Assembly (NCBI GenBank): GCA_964559125.1
Contig: CAZLGW010000029.1
Location: 1-64,000, forward strand
Direction: 5' to 3'
Origin: Ravibacter sp964559125
Lineage (GTDB): Bacteria; Bacteroidota; Bacteroidia; Cytophagales; Spirosomataceae
Length of the DNA stretch: 64,000 nucleotides
Each line of letters begins with the position of its first letter. The stretch's first letter is position 1. The notes beneath the pieces were generated by a model that was given only the letters and a program-made list of their open reading frames with translations, had not been told where the DNA came from and searched no databases. Below are positions 18,716 through 27,600 of this stretch, piece after piece. Position numbers and translations under genes: made by a program.

Positions 18716-20811
18716 ACGGAAAAACTGAAGTCTTCTTTCAACAGGAGCCTTCCGTCCGCTACCCCTCCTTCAGACTTACGCCAGCCTTTTAGCCTGCCTG
18801 TTTTTTTCCTGGTCAGCAAATCAGCGATCTGTCCGTCGGTCAGTTTTTTTCCGAAAACCTCAAACGGGATTTTGAAGCCGCAGGCCTGGAAATTCCTGCA
18901 GCCATAGGCCGTTTTCCCTTTGAGAAGAGATGTCTCGCCGCATTTAGGACAGGGGAGTGAGAGTATGTCGGCCCTTCGACTACGCTCAGGGGTCTCTCTT
19001 CGGCTACGCTCAGGGACCTTCTCTACGGGATCGGCAATGGTTATTGTCCTGAATACCCCTGTCTTCACTTCGCTGACCAGGTCCGTTACCATTTGGGTAA
19101 GCTCCTCTTTAAAGGTATCCAGGGCATATTCTCCTTTTTCGATAAGCCGGAGCTTCCGCTCCCATTGCCCGGTTAGCCCGGCGCTTTTGAGAAGTTCGTT
19201 CTGTATGGTATCGATCAGGTCTATGCCAGTCTGGGTAGCGATAATATTCTTCTTTTTCTTCTCGATATATTTCCGCTTGTAAAGCGTCTCAATAATATTT
19301 GCCCTTGTAGACGGCCGGCCTATCCCGTTGTCTTTCAACGCCTCCCGCATTTCTTCATCCTCTACCTGCCTGCCTGCTGTTTCCATGGCACGCAGCAGGG
19401 TCGCCTCGGTGTAGTATTTGGGCGGAGTGGTTTTGCCATGATGAATTCGCGGTTCATGCGGGCCGGTTTCTCCTGCCTCGAAAACTGGCATTACCTTTTC
19501 TTCCTCATCCTTCTCTTCCTTTTTATCGTTGGCATACAGTACCCTCCATCCGGGGTCGAGTACCTGCTTGCCCGTCGCCTTGAATTCTATCTCGCCTACC
19601 TTGCCCATAACAGTCGTGTTGGCCACCCGGCATTCGGGGTAAAAAACAGCTATAAACCGCCTTGCAATAAGATCATACACTCTTTTTTCGTCGGCAGGCA
19701 GGGCATTCGGGTAGACACCGGTCGGGATAATGGCGTGATGGTCGGTCACTTTCTTATCGTCAAACACTGTCTTCAGCTTTGGGACGGGAGCGGCCAGGAG
19801 CGGACCGGTAAAATTTGCATAGGGAGTCATTTGTTCCAGTATGCCCGCCACCTTCGGATGAAGGTCTTCCGACAGGTAGGTAGTATCAACGCGCGGATAG
19901 GTAACCAGCTTCTTCTCATAGAGGCTCTGGACGAGCTTCAGCGTATCATCGGCCGAGAGGCTGTATTTCTTATTGGCCTCCACCTGCAGGGAGGTGAGGT
20001 CGAACAACCGCGGGTTTCCCTCCTTTCCTTCCTTTGTTTCAAACGATACGACTTCAAACAGGCGCTGTGCCAGGTAGGCGATCCCTTTTTCGGCTTTTTC
20101 CAATGACTTGAGCCGGTCGATCGTGGCCGTAAACTCGGTATCCCTGTATAATGTCTTTAGTTCCCAATACTCTTCTACCACAAAGGCGTTGATCTCCTTC
20201 TGCCGCTGGACGATCATCGCCAGGGTCGGTGTCTGTACCCTGCCGATAGAAAGCACAACGCCTCCCTTCCCGTAGCGGGTGGTAAAAAGCCGGGTGGCAT
20301 TCATGCCCAGGAGCCAGTCGCCTATGGCCCTGGCACTTCCTGCGGCATACAGGTTATCGTATTTCGATGCGTCGCGAAGAGCGTTAAAACCTTCCTGTAT
20401 GGCCTGGGCGGTAAGAGACGATATCCAGAGGCGCTTTACAGGGGCCTTGCACTTTGCTTTGAGCAGCACCCATCGCTGTATCAGTTCTCCTTCCTGCCCC
20501 GCATCCCCGCAGTTAATCACTTCCTCGCAGTCCCTTACAAGTGTTTCAATAATGGAAAACTGTCTTTCGACCCCCTTATTTTCAATGAGCTTTATACCGA
20601 AGCCGGGCGGGATCATCGGGAGTTCTTCTATCCGCCAGGTTTTCCAGCGCTCAGTATAGTCATGAGGTTCTTTCAGGGTACAAAGATGGCCGAACGTCCA
20701 GGTAACCTGGTAGCCATTCCCTTCATAATAGCCTTCCCTGCGCTGTTTTGCACCCAATACTTCCGCAATATCCCGTGCTACACTGGGTTTTTCTGCAATG
20801 CATACTTTCAT
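18709..20811 (-). CDS. topB: DNA topoisomerase III
   Basis: A 700-residue type IA topoisomerase. The start was set at the ATG 20809-20811 (MKVCIAEKPSVARDIAEVLG) because AGAGGAG lies just upstream and the family begins there; an upstream in-frame ATG would add 16 unrelated residues. The TOPRIM domain holds E7 and GDAGQEGELIQRW (about 102-114); the catalytic tyrosine is Y305 in VTYPRVDTTYL; a C-terminal zinc-ribbon-like segment has CPKCGE and CRNFQACGF. It passes single strands through a transient nick to decatenate DNA. Residues about 598-613 are a doubled 8-residue linker (PERSRRET, PERSRRAD) encoded by an inserted short repeat just before the zinc ribbon. Confidence 0.96.
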   Translation of the reverse strand: MKVCIAEKPSVARDIAEVLGAKQRREGYYEGNGYQVTWTFGHLCTLKEPHDYTERWKTWRIEELPMIPPGFGIKLIENKGVERQFSIIETLVRDCEEVINCGDAGQEGELIQRWVLLKAKCKAPVKRLWISSLTAQAIQEGFNALRDASKYDNLYAAGSARAIGDWLLGMNATRLFTTRYGKGGVVLSIGRVQTPTLAMIVQRQKEINAFVVEEYWELKTLYRDTEFTATIDRLKSLEKAEKGIAYLAQRLFEVVSFETKEGKEGNPRLFDLTSLQVEANKKYSLSADDTLKLVQSLYEKKLVTYPRVDTTYLSEDLHPKVAGILEQMTPYANFTGPLLAAPVPKLKTVFDDKKVTDHHAIIPTGVYPNALPADEKRVYDLIARRFIAVFYPECRVANTTVMGKVGEIEFKATGKQVLDPGWRVLYANDKKEEKDEEEKVMPVFEAGETGPHEPRIHHGKTTPPKYYTEATLLRAMETAGRQVEDEEMREALKDNGIGRPSTRANIIETLYKRKYIEKKKKNIIATQTGIDLIDTIQNELLKSAGLTGQWERKLRLIEKGEYALDTFKEELTQMVTDLVSEVKTGVFRTITIADPVEKVPERSRRETPERSRRADILSLPCPKCGETSLLKGKTAYGCRNFQACGFKIPFEVFGKKLTDGQIADLLTRKKTGRLKGWRKSEGGVADGRLLLKEDFSFSVG
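18972..19018. repeat. Doubled short repeat inside topB
   Basis: CCCTTCGACTACGCTCAGGG (18972-18991) is followed by CTCTTCGGCTACGCTCAGGG (18996-19015), a 24-base tandem step. The same motif family is found between genes at 20878-20910 and inside fecR at 23613-23640. In topB it adds 16 residues in frame in a linker, so it is tolerated by the protein. Confidence 0.85.
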
Positions 20812-20871
20812 AATCTCCTCTGAAACGACATGCAATTTGTTAAAAATTTGGTAAACCACACTCCCTGGCCC

Positions 20872-20932
20872 CCTCTTCCCTTCGACTCCCGATAACTATC
20901 GGGACAGGGACCAGGAGGGGGGGAAGTCCCTA
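20872..20932. repeat. Intergenic palindromic repeat upstream of topB
   Basis: A perfect hairpin TCCCGATAACTATCGGGA (20887-20904) is embedded between CCCTTCGAC and CAGGGACC, as though it replaced the middle of the CCCTTCGAC..CTCAGGG repeat seen in topB and fecR. Flanking C-rich and G-rich runs (CCCCCTC, GGAGGGGGGG) can also pair partly. It lies in the 239-base space between the divergent topB and nucleoid-protein genes. Confidence 0.75.
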
Positions 20933-20994
20933 ACAACAGCACTATCCCTCCCAGCCGCCTAGCAAGTGCTGCTTTCCCGACAGCTATTTTCCGT

Positions 20995-21002
20995 TATTTT
21001 TG
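20995..21002 (+). promoter_or_regulatory. Candidate -7 promoter box
   Basis: TATTTTTG matches TAnnTTTG and lies 48 bases upstream of the nucleoid-protein ATG. The -33 region (GCTTTC near 20971) is weak. Confidence 0.4.
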
Positions 21003-21050
21003 CGATTGCTGAAACATGTAATGAAAAGCTCTGCGGCTAACTAAGGTATT

Positions 21051-22076
21051 ATGATTCAAATTGACGGCACACTCATCAGAAACCTGATCCTGCACCGTGT
21101 GGGTTCTGAAGATGAAAACAGTATACTAAGCGACACCCCGGTACGTATCGGAGAGGAGGAAGAGACCATTTTCAGGAAAGCGCTCCTCAAGCCTTTCACC
21201 TCCCAGGCCCAGACATACGAATTCAAGCATGAAGTCGGTATCGGTTATAATGTTTTGTTCAACCTGGTGAAGAACCTTTTTGAAGAGAAAGAAGACTTTG
21301 TAACGATTTCAAAAGATATTCTCCGTCACCTTATTGCCTCTTCTACTCACCCCAACATCAAAAGCGGGGATCTGTTCGTAGCAAAATTCGACGGGATCAA
21401 AATCAATAACAGGGAGCTCGAAGGAGTGGGTATTTATAAATACGAGGACAAAGAAAGCTTTATCGAAACGACGGTATCAGGCGATGAAGTCGGCTATGCC
21501 ATCAGGAAAGGCATCGGGAGCAAAAAGCCCGATAAGGCATGTCTCATCCTTTTCACCGAAGAACCTTATACGATCCTGATCATAGACAACAACGGCGGAG
21601 ATACTTCCTACTGGCAGGATGATTTTATTAACCACCGGCTCAGGAACGACCATGTCAACAATACGCATCACTTCATGAACATGGCAAAAGATTTTATTGC
21701 CAACCATATCACCCGGGATTTTGAAGTGACCAAAGCCGACCAGATCGACCTGCTCAACCGTTCGGCAGACTATTTTAAAAAGAAAGAAGTTTTTGACAAA
21801 CAGGAATTTGAAACGGAGGTATTCTCCGACCCGAACGTGATCGACTCCTTCCAGCATTTCGATCAGAGCTACCGGCAGGAAAGGGAAATTGAGATCCACA
21901 ACAAGTTTGAGATTGCTCCGCAGACCGTAAAAAAGCAGTCCAGGATCTTCAAAAGCGTACTAAAGCTTGATAAGAACTTCCATATCTACATTCACGGCAA
22001 CCGCGACCTCATCGAGCAGGGAACCGACGAGAAGGGGCGGAAGTTTTACAGGATTTTTTATGAGGAGGAGTCATAG
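21051..22076 (+). CDS. NdpA/YejK-like nucleoid-associated protein
   Basis: A 341-residue cytoplasmic protein of the 37-kDa nucleoid-associated protein family (PF04245). The opening LIRNLILHRVGSEDENSILSD, the middle GDLFVAKFDGIKINNRELEGVGIYKYE and the late NRDLIEQGTDEKGRKFYRIFY are typical of Bacteroidota members. The family binds the nucleoid; its precise job is unclear. It is a single gene, divergent from topB. No oddities seen. Confidence 0.88.
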   Translation: MIQIDGTLIRNLILHRVGSEDENSILSDTPVRIGEEEETIFRKALLKPFTSQAQTYEFKHEVGIGYNVLFNLVKNLFEEKEDFVTISKDILRHLIASSTHPNIKSGDLFVAKFDGIKINNRELEGVGIYKYEDKESFIETTVSGDEVGYAIRKGIGSKKPDKACLILFTEEPYTILIIDNNGGDTSYWQDDFINHRLRNDHVNNTHHFMNMAKDFIANHITRDFEVTKADQIDLLNRSADYFKKKEVFDKQEFETEVFSDPNVIDSFQHFDQSYRQEREIEIHNKFEIAPQTVKKQSRIFKSVLKLDKNFHIYIHGNRDLIEQGTDEKGRKFYRIFYEEES

Positions 22077-22127
22077 AGGATAAGGGGAATATGAAGATTT
22101 AATTAGTATCTTCACCTGACCAAACCG

Positions 22128-22442
22128 ATGTGGAAAATGGTAAAGGATAAATTAACAGACGAGCTGGTTCTTTTTTTTGAAGATAAACCTGTAAAGCGGG
22201 CTTTCCTGTTCGGCTCTGCTGCCCGTATGGAATCCACTCCACAAAGCGACCTCGATATACTGGTGGATCTCGATTATGAAAACGGGGCTGATTTCTTTGC
22301 CTTTTTAGACATGCAGGAACAACTGGCCGCATTAACCGGAGTTCCGGTTGACCTGGTAAGCTCCAATGGCTTATCTGAGTTTATTAAACCGATAATCGAC
22401 CGTGAAAAGAGGCTGATCTATGAAAAAAAGCAGGCTCTCTGA
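22128..22442 (+). CDS. MNT-type nucleotidyltransferase (HEPN/MNT antitoxin)
   Basis: A 104-residue minimal nucleotidyltransferase. The motif FLFGSAARMESTPQSDLDILVDL shows the GS..R..(9)..D-x-D active-site pattern of the MNT fold. In HEPN/MNT toxin-antitoxin pairs this protein AMPylates the HEPN RNase toxin. The neighbouring HEPN gene overlaps its 3' end (starts at 22420) but is broken, so this antitoxin is now an orphan. Could also serve alone with an unknown target. Confidence 0.85.
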   Translation: MWKMVKDKLTDELVLFFEDKPVKRAFLFGSAARMESTPQSDLDILVDLDYENGADFFAFLDMQEQLAALTGVPVDLVSSNGLSEFIKPIIDREKRLIYEKKQAL

Positions 22443-22618
22443 TAAAGTTCGTCTTCTTCACATCCGACAGGCAATCGCTTATCTTCCGAAACTTCATTAC
22501 ACATGAATATTTCGGAGTAGACCTTGAATTAATCTGGGACATTATTGCAACGAAAATAAACCCGCTGAAGCAAACAGTAGATCTGATGCTGGATTATACT
22601 GAAAACCAACCGTCGTAG
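22420..22618 (+). pseudogene. Broken HEPN (DUF86) toxin gene
   Basis: From ATG 22420 the frame reads MKKSRLSDKVRLLHIRQAIA and continues to a stop at 22504-22506. The second half resumes in another frame with ITHEYFGVDLELIWDII and ends at the stop 22616-22618. Together they give about 67 codons, against about 110-115 for intact DUF86 proteins. The middle, including the arginine of the catalytic R-x4-6-H motif, is missing; only the His of HEYFGVD remains. The overlap with the upstream MNT gene is the normal order for such pairs. This looks like an internal deletion plus frame change, so no active toxin is expected. Confidence 0.85.
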
Positions 22619-22671
22619 AGTATGAGAAGGTATAATCGTTGACCGCATTGTCATTTCGCAATTTTCAAATG

Positions 22672-22679
22672 TATATTTG
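22672..22679 (+). promoter_or_regulatory. Promoter of the PUL 2 sigma gene
   Basis: TATATTTG fits the Bacteroidota -7 consensus; CATTG ending at 22650 provides a -33-like TTG with 21 bases between. Transcription would begin near 22687, 43 bases ahead of the sigma start codon. Confidence 0.55.
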
Positions 22680-22729
22680 TTTCTTGTTGCGACAACCAAT
22701 ACTTTTAAGTCTCATATCCTGAAAATCAG

Positions 22730-23308
22730 TTGGCGGGTAAAAATGAACATATTGACAGGAAACTGCTGGAGTTGGTTGCTGCGGGCGACGAACCTTCGTT
22801 CCGTATATTATATGATCATTTTTCTGCCGGAATCTATCGTACTGCCTTTCGTTACCTCCGGGCTGCAGAGCTCGCCGAAGACGTAGTACAGGACACTTTC
22901 CTGACGCTTTGGGCCAACAGGGATAATATCGGCAAAATCGATTCTTTCGAGAATTATATTTTCATCCTCGCCCGGAACCGGTGCTTTAAAATCCTGAAGG
23001 ATAAGGCGGTAATGCTGAGCTCCCAGGTAGAGCTTTACGAAGATCTGAGCGATGAAACGTCGGACAACGACGAAGAACAGTACGCGCTGATCAACATGGC
23101 CATCGATCGCCTTCCTCCCCAGCAAAAGAAGATATTCGAGATGGCCAAGCTTCGCGGAATGAGCCATGAGAAGATCTCGAAGGAGCTTAATCTTTCTCCC
23201 AGTACCGTCAACAATCACATTACGGCAGCCTTCCGGTTTGTCCGTAGTTATTTGAAACACCGGGCTTCTGAGGTGTTTATTCTCTTTCTGGCGCTTTTGA
23301 AAATCTGA
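22730..23308 (+). CDS. ECF RNA polymerase sigma factor (PUL 2)
   Basis: A 192-residue ECF sigma factor. The start is a TTG at 22730; upstream in frame is a stop at 22706 with no ATG or GTG, so TTG is the best choice. Region 2 reads AAELAEDVVQDTFLTLWANRD; region 4 reads LPPQQKKIFEMAKLRGMSHEKI and LSPSTVNNHITAAFRFVRSYL. It pairs with the FecR encoded 122 bases downstream and would drive the STN-type susC that follows. A TATATTTG promoter lies upstream. Confidence 0.93.
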   Translation: MAGKNEHIDRKLLELVAAGDEPSFRILYDHFSAGIYRTAFRYLRAAELAEDVVQDTFLTLWANRDNIGKIDSFENYIFILARNRCFKILKDKAVMLSSQVELYEDLSDETSDNDEEQYALINMAIDRLPPQQKKIFEMAKLRGMSHEKISKELNLSPSTVNNHITAAFRFVRSYLKHRASEVFILFLALLKI

Positions 23309-23430
23309 TACGACGCCGGCGGTGAGCGTTTGGCTTATTTTCCGATTTTTTTTCCCTGTCGACTAGTTACTCGTCCCATCTTTTTACTCTTTAAAGCATA
23401 TTTCCAAACTTTACCAGAAATTCAGCCAGT

Positions 23431-24543
23431 ATGGAAAACGGGCAAGCCGAATTTAATAAACTGCTCAACCGCTATCTAAGCGGGACTTCTAGCCGGCAGG
23501 AAAGAAACAGGCTATATGACCTGATGGCATCCGGACATTTCGACGAACAGATCGGCGACGATATCCTGAATGCCCTTAAAAGCGAGACTAACTATCGCGG
23601 CTCATTTCCCGAGGTCTCCCTTCGGCATCGCTCAGGGGCCTCCCGGATGGACCGGTTATACGAAGAAAAAATCAAAGGAGAAATCACACACGAATCCGCA
23701 CGGCTATCTGGGAAAGGCAGGCAGGCGACCATTCCCGGAACCGGCAGGCGACCGGCCTGGTGGCTTATGGCAGCTTCTGTTTCTGGGGCGATCATTGCAA
23801 TCGGCCTCTGGTTTTTTAATTCCGGGACACAAAAAATTACGGATGCTCCCCTCGTTAGCGATCAATTGCAGGTGACTGAACAAGAGGACCCTGTCGTACG
23901 GTTTGTCGACAAGCAATTGATCCGCCTGCCTGACGGGAGTACGGTACTTCTGAATGAAGACGCCGAACTCACCTACGACGGCCTGGACTTCGGCCGCGAA
24001 AGTCGTAAGGTAGAACTTAAAGGAGAGGCATTTTTTGATATCGCACACGATCCGGAAAAAGCTTTCATTGTCCAAAGCGGGGAAATAACAACTACCGTGC
24101 TCGGAACGGCCTTTAATGTAAAGGCGCTGCCGGGTAAAAATGAAATTCAGGTTACGGTAGCCCGGGGTAAGGTCAGGGTAGGGAGCAATTCCCGTACTTA
24201 CGATCTCCTTACCGCCGATCAGCAGCTTACCGTCAATACGGCTACCCACACTTACCTGAAAAAGGAGCTGAAGTCGACAATTGCCACTGAGTGGAAAAAC
24301 GACTTCCTGATACTGGACGACGCTGCGATGGACTCTGTAGCAGAAGAGCTGCATCAGAGGTTCGGAGTAACGGTACGTTTTAAAAACGAACAGCTGAAGA
24401 ATTGCCACGTTACGGCGTCGTTTCTTAACGATGAAAATCTCGATCATGTTTTACAGGTAGTCAGCACCATACATGGTTTCAGCTATTCCTATCAAAACAA
24501 CGGAAGAGAGATCGTGCTGGATGGAGAAAACTTATGCGATTAA
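23431..24543 (+). CDS. FecR-family regulator (PUL 2)
   Basis: A 370-residue protein with an N-terminal cytoplasmic part (FNKLLNRYLSGTSSRQERNRLYDLM), one transmembrane helix at about 109-129, and a periplasmic FecR domain (RLPDGSTVLLNEDAELTYD, GEAFFDIAHDPEKAF, VLGTAFNVKALPG) with a C-terminal DUF4974-like domain. Residues 61-70 are encoded by a short dispersed repeat also present in topB, so the cytoplasmic linker has gained it. It should receive the signal from the SusC STN domain encoded downstream and regulate the sigma factor encoded upstream. Confidence 0.94.
   Translation: MENGQAEFNKLLNRYLSGTSSRQERNRLYDLMASGHFDEQIGDDILNALKSETNYRGSFPEVSLRHRSGASRMDRLYEEKIKGEITHESARLSGKGRQATIPGTGRRPAWWLMAASVSGAIIAIGLWFFNSGTQKITDAPLVSDQLQVTEQEDPVVRFVDKQLIRLPDGSTVLLNEDAELTYDGLDFGRESRKVELKGEAFFDIAHDPEKAFIVQSGEITTTVLGTAFNVKALPGKNEIQVTVARGKVRVGSNSRTYDLLTADQQLTVNTATHTYLKKELKSTIATEWKNDFLILDDAAMDSVAEELHQRFGVTVRFKNEQLKNCHVTASFLNDENLDHVLQVVSTIHGFSYSYQNNGREIVLDGENLCD
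23613..23640. repeat. Short dispersed repeat inside fecR
   Basis: The stretch contains TCCCTTCGGCATCGCTCAGG, a copy of the CCCTTCG..CGCTCAGGG family seen doubled in topB and split in the topB upstream region. It is in frame and falls in the linker before the transmembrane helix. Confidence 0.75.
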
Positions 24544-24618
24544 ACCCTTTTAACCCCGGCAATCATGAAAAAGTATATAGACGACAGTTAGCGCCTTTTT
24601 ATCTCTTTTTATAAACGA

Positions 24619-24649
24619 AAAGCCACCCGGCTGGTCCCCGGATGGCTTT
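24619..24649 (+). terminator. Hairpin between fecR and susC, PUL 2
   Basis: AAAGCCACCCGG (24619-24630) pairs with CCGGATGGCTTT (24638-24649), 11 of 12 pairs, with a 7-base loop. It lies 75 bases after the fecR stop and 50 bases before the susC start. It looks like a transcript end or attenuator, although the T-run is short. It mirrors the hairpin at 12896-12923 in PUL 1. Confidence 0.55.
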
Positions 24650-24699
24650 GTAAAGCGTTTTTAAAATCTATTTGGAAAACCTTAAAAACTCTGTAAGTT

Positions 24700-27600
24700 A
24701 TGTATTTATTCTTTACGGAACCTAACCGTTCCCGGAAGAAAACGGTTACCCGTTTCTTCCGAAGCCCTGCATTTAGATTTATGATAAGGGTAAGTTTTTG
24801 TTATGCATTACTGTTGCTGATCAGCGCGCAGGCGCTGTGGGCTGATCCGGCAAGGGGACAGAACCTGGAGAAGCTGGAGCTCACGTTGGAATTCAACAAT
24901 GATCAGCTCACTACCGTATTGGACAAGCTAGGCAAACTGACCAACCTCCAGTTTGCCTATAACCGCAGGCAAATTAGCCCCTACCGCGTAACCCTGCCGA
25001 AAGGGAATTACTCGGTCAGGGAAATTCTTGAGAGAAGTCTTACGAATACCCCGCTCAACTATAAGCAGTTGAATCGGAGTATTGTGATTTATTCGGTTAA
25101 AGAAAAACAGGATAAACAAGAGTCTTCATCTGTTATACCAATCACGTTGGAGCAGGTAGCTTTTAAAACGGTTCGAGGAACTGTCAGAGACGAACAGGGG
25201 GGGGCGCTGCCAGGCGTGACGATCCTGCTGAAAGGAACTCAGCTGGGTACAACTTCCAATAGCGACGGCTCCTTTGTAATTGACGTGGATGGCGATAATA
25301 TTGTATTGATATTTTCTTTTGTAGGTTACCTGTCCCAGGAGATTCCGGTTGGTAACAGGACCAATATCGACGTTTCTCTTGAAGTCGACAATAAAACGCT
25401 GGAAGAGCTTGTGGTGGTGGGTTACGGAACCCAGTCGCGTGAGACGGTGACTACATCGATCAGCAAGCTCGATGCCAGAGTACTGGAGAATATCCCGTAC
25501 TCAAACGCGGCGTCTGCTTTACAGGGTGCCCTGTCAGGCGTACAGGTATCGAGCACCTCCGGGCAGCCAGGCGCGGCGCCCAGGATCATCGTAAGGGGAG
25601 GCACCTCCATCAACAACCCCAACGGTGCCGATCCGCTTTATATCATAGACGGTATCCTCCGGAGTAACATGAATGACATCAGTCCCGACGACATCGAATC
25701 CCTCCAGGTGCTCAAAGACGCCGCTGCAACCGCTATCTATGGCGCCAGGGCTTCAAACGGGGTGGTCATCATCACCACCAAAACCGGGAAATCGGGCAAG
25801 ACCCGGGTCAGCTATTCCTATGACCTCACCACCTCCACCGTCGGCAAGACCTACGACATGGTCAACGCGCACGACTACATCTATTATTCCAGGCTCGGAG
25901 TTGTCGCGGCGGCAAGAAAAAACCCGGCAGTGCTGGCCCAACTGGCGCAGCCGCTCGGCTTCGGGACCGGGAATGACCTGACAAATAACACCGCGTTTAC
26001 AACGCAATACCTTACACCCGAAAACCAACACAAACTCAATGAAGGGTGGCAGAGCATGCCCGATCCGTTGGATCCTTCCAAAACCATCATCTTTCAGGAC
26101 ACCGACTGGCAGGAAAAGCTTTTCCAGCGGGCCACTTCGCACAATCATCATGTGACACTGTCGGGCGGCACCGACAAGGCGAACTTCAACGCGGGGGTCG
26201 GGTACATGACCAATGAAGGAACAGCGATCACGACCAAATTCAACCGGCTCACCCTCAACCTGAACGGCGAGTTGCAGGTGAAGGACAACCTCCGCTTTTT
26301 CGGACGCACGATGTATACCAGTTCCGGTGACAACCAGGTGTATAATATCGCAGAGGTGTTCTACAGGTCCGCCGGGCTGCCCCGTACGGCAAAGTTCACT
26401 TTTGAAGACGGATCGCTCGCGCCGGGAGCCAGGAGAAACGCAGGGAACCCGGTGTACCATCTGAATAACGACGTCAGACAGAACAGTCGGGAAAACCTGA
26501 CACTGTCCGTGGGCGGTCGCTGGGATATCTTACCAGGACTGTCGTTCGAACCACAGCTGTCGTTGTACAAAGTGACCACTGACGGGTATACTTTCGTGCC
26601 GGCGTACTGGGACGGCCCCACCATCTTTGTGGCTACCCGTAACGCTTCATCGACCTACTCCAAAATGATGCAGAAGCAGGCTGACGCCGTATTTTCTTAT
26701 GTAAATACGTTTGCAACCGATCACAACATCGACGTCAAAGCCGGGTTTTCCTATTTCGGCAGGCAAAATTATGCCCTCTCCGCAAGCGGGCAGGGTGCCG
26801 CGACCGATCTTATTCCTACCCTAAACGCCGCAGCAACGCCCACGGCAGTGGGTGGGAGCATCAGCGACCAGGTGATTCTGGGTTACTTCGGACGGGTTAA
26901 CTATAACTTCCGGCAAAAATACTTGCTGTCGCTGAACGGACGGTATGACGGAGCCTCCAACCTGGGAGCCAACCACAAATGGGGCTTCTTCCCGGGCGTG
27001 TCGGCCGGGTGGAACTTGCATCATGAAGAATTCTGGAAATCCCTGCCGGCCGACCTGCTCCAGTTAAAATTACGGGCAAGCTACGGAGTCAACGGGAATA
27101 TCAGCGGCCTTTCTGATTTCCAGGCACAGGGGTCCTACAGCGTAGGCGCCAGATACATGGGAACTTCGGCGATCCAAAGCGCCGTTATCCCGAACTCCTT
27201 CCTCAAATGGGAGCAATCCAAAACGTTAGATATCGGCGCCGACATCGGTCTCTTCCGCGGGCGCATCAATGTCATGCTCGATTACTATCGCCGCGTTACC
27301 GACAACCTCATCACCAACCTCGCCCTACCGCCCTCGACCGGGTTCGCCAGCATTACGACAAATTTCGGCAGCCTGGAAAACAAGGGGATAGAGATCGAAG
27401 TGAGTGCCCAGGTATTGCCCGCCACTTCCGCACTTCGCTGGGACATTTCCTTCAATGCTTCCAAAACCCGGCATAAAATACTCGCGCTCCCCGATAACGG
27501 TATCAAGAACAACCGCGTGGGGGGCTACTATGTCTGGGACTCATCCATCGGGGACTATGAATGGTTGGGGGGCCTGCAGGAAGGCGGGCGTATAGGCGAT

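Noticed and set aside
25753..26460. Minus-strand frame of 235 codons inside PUL 2 susC
   Set aside because: Overlaps the conserved plug and barrel coding sequence; no supporting features.
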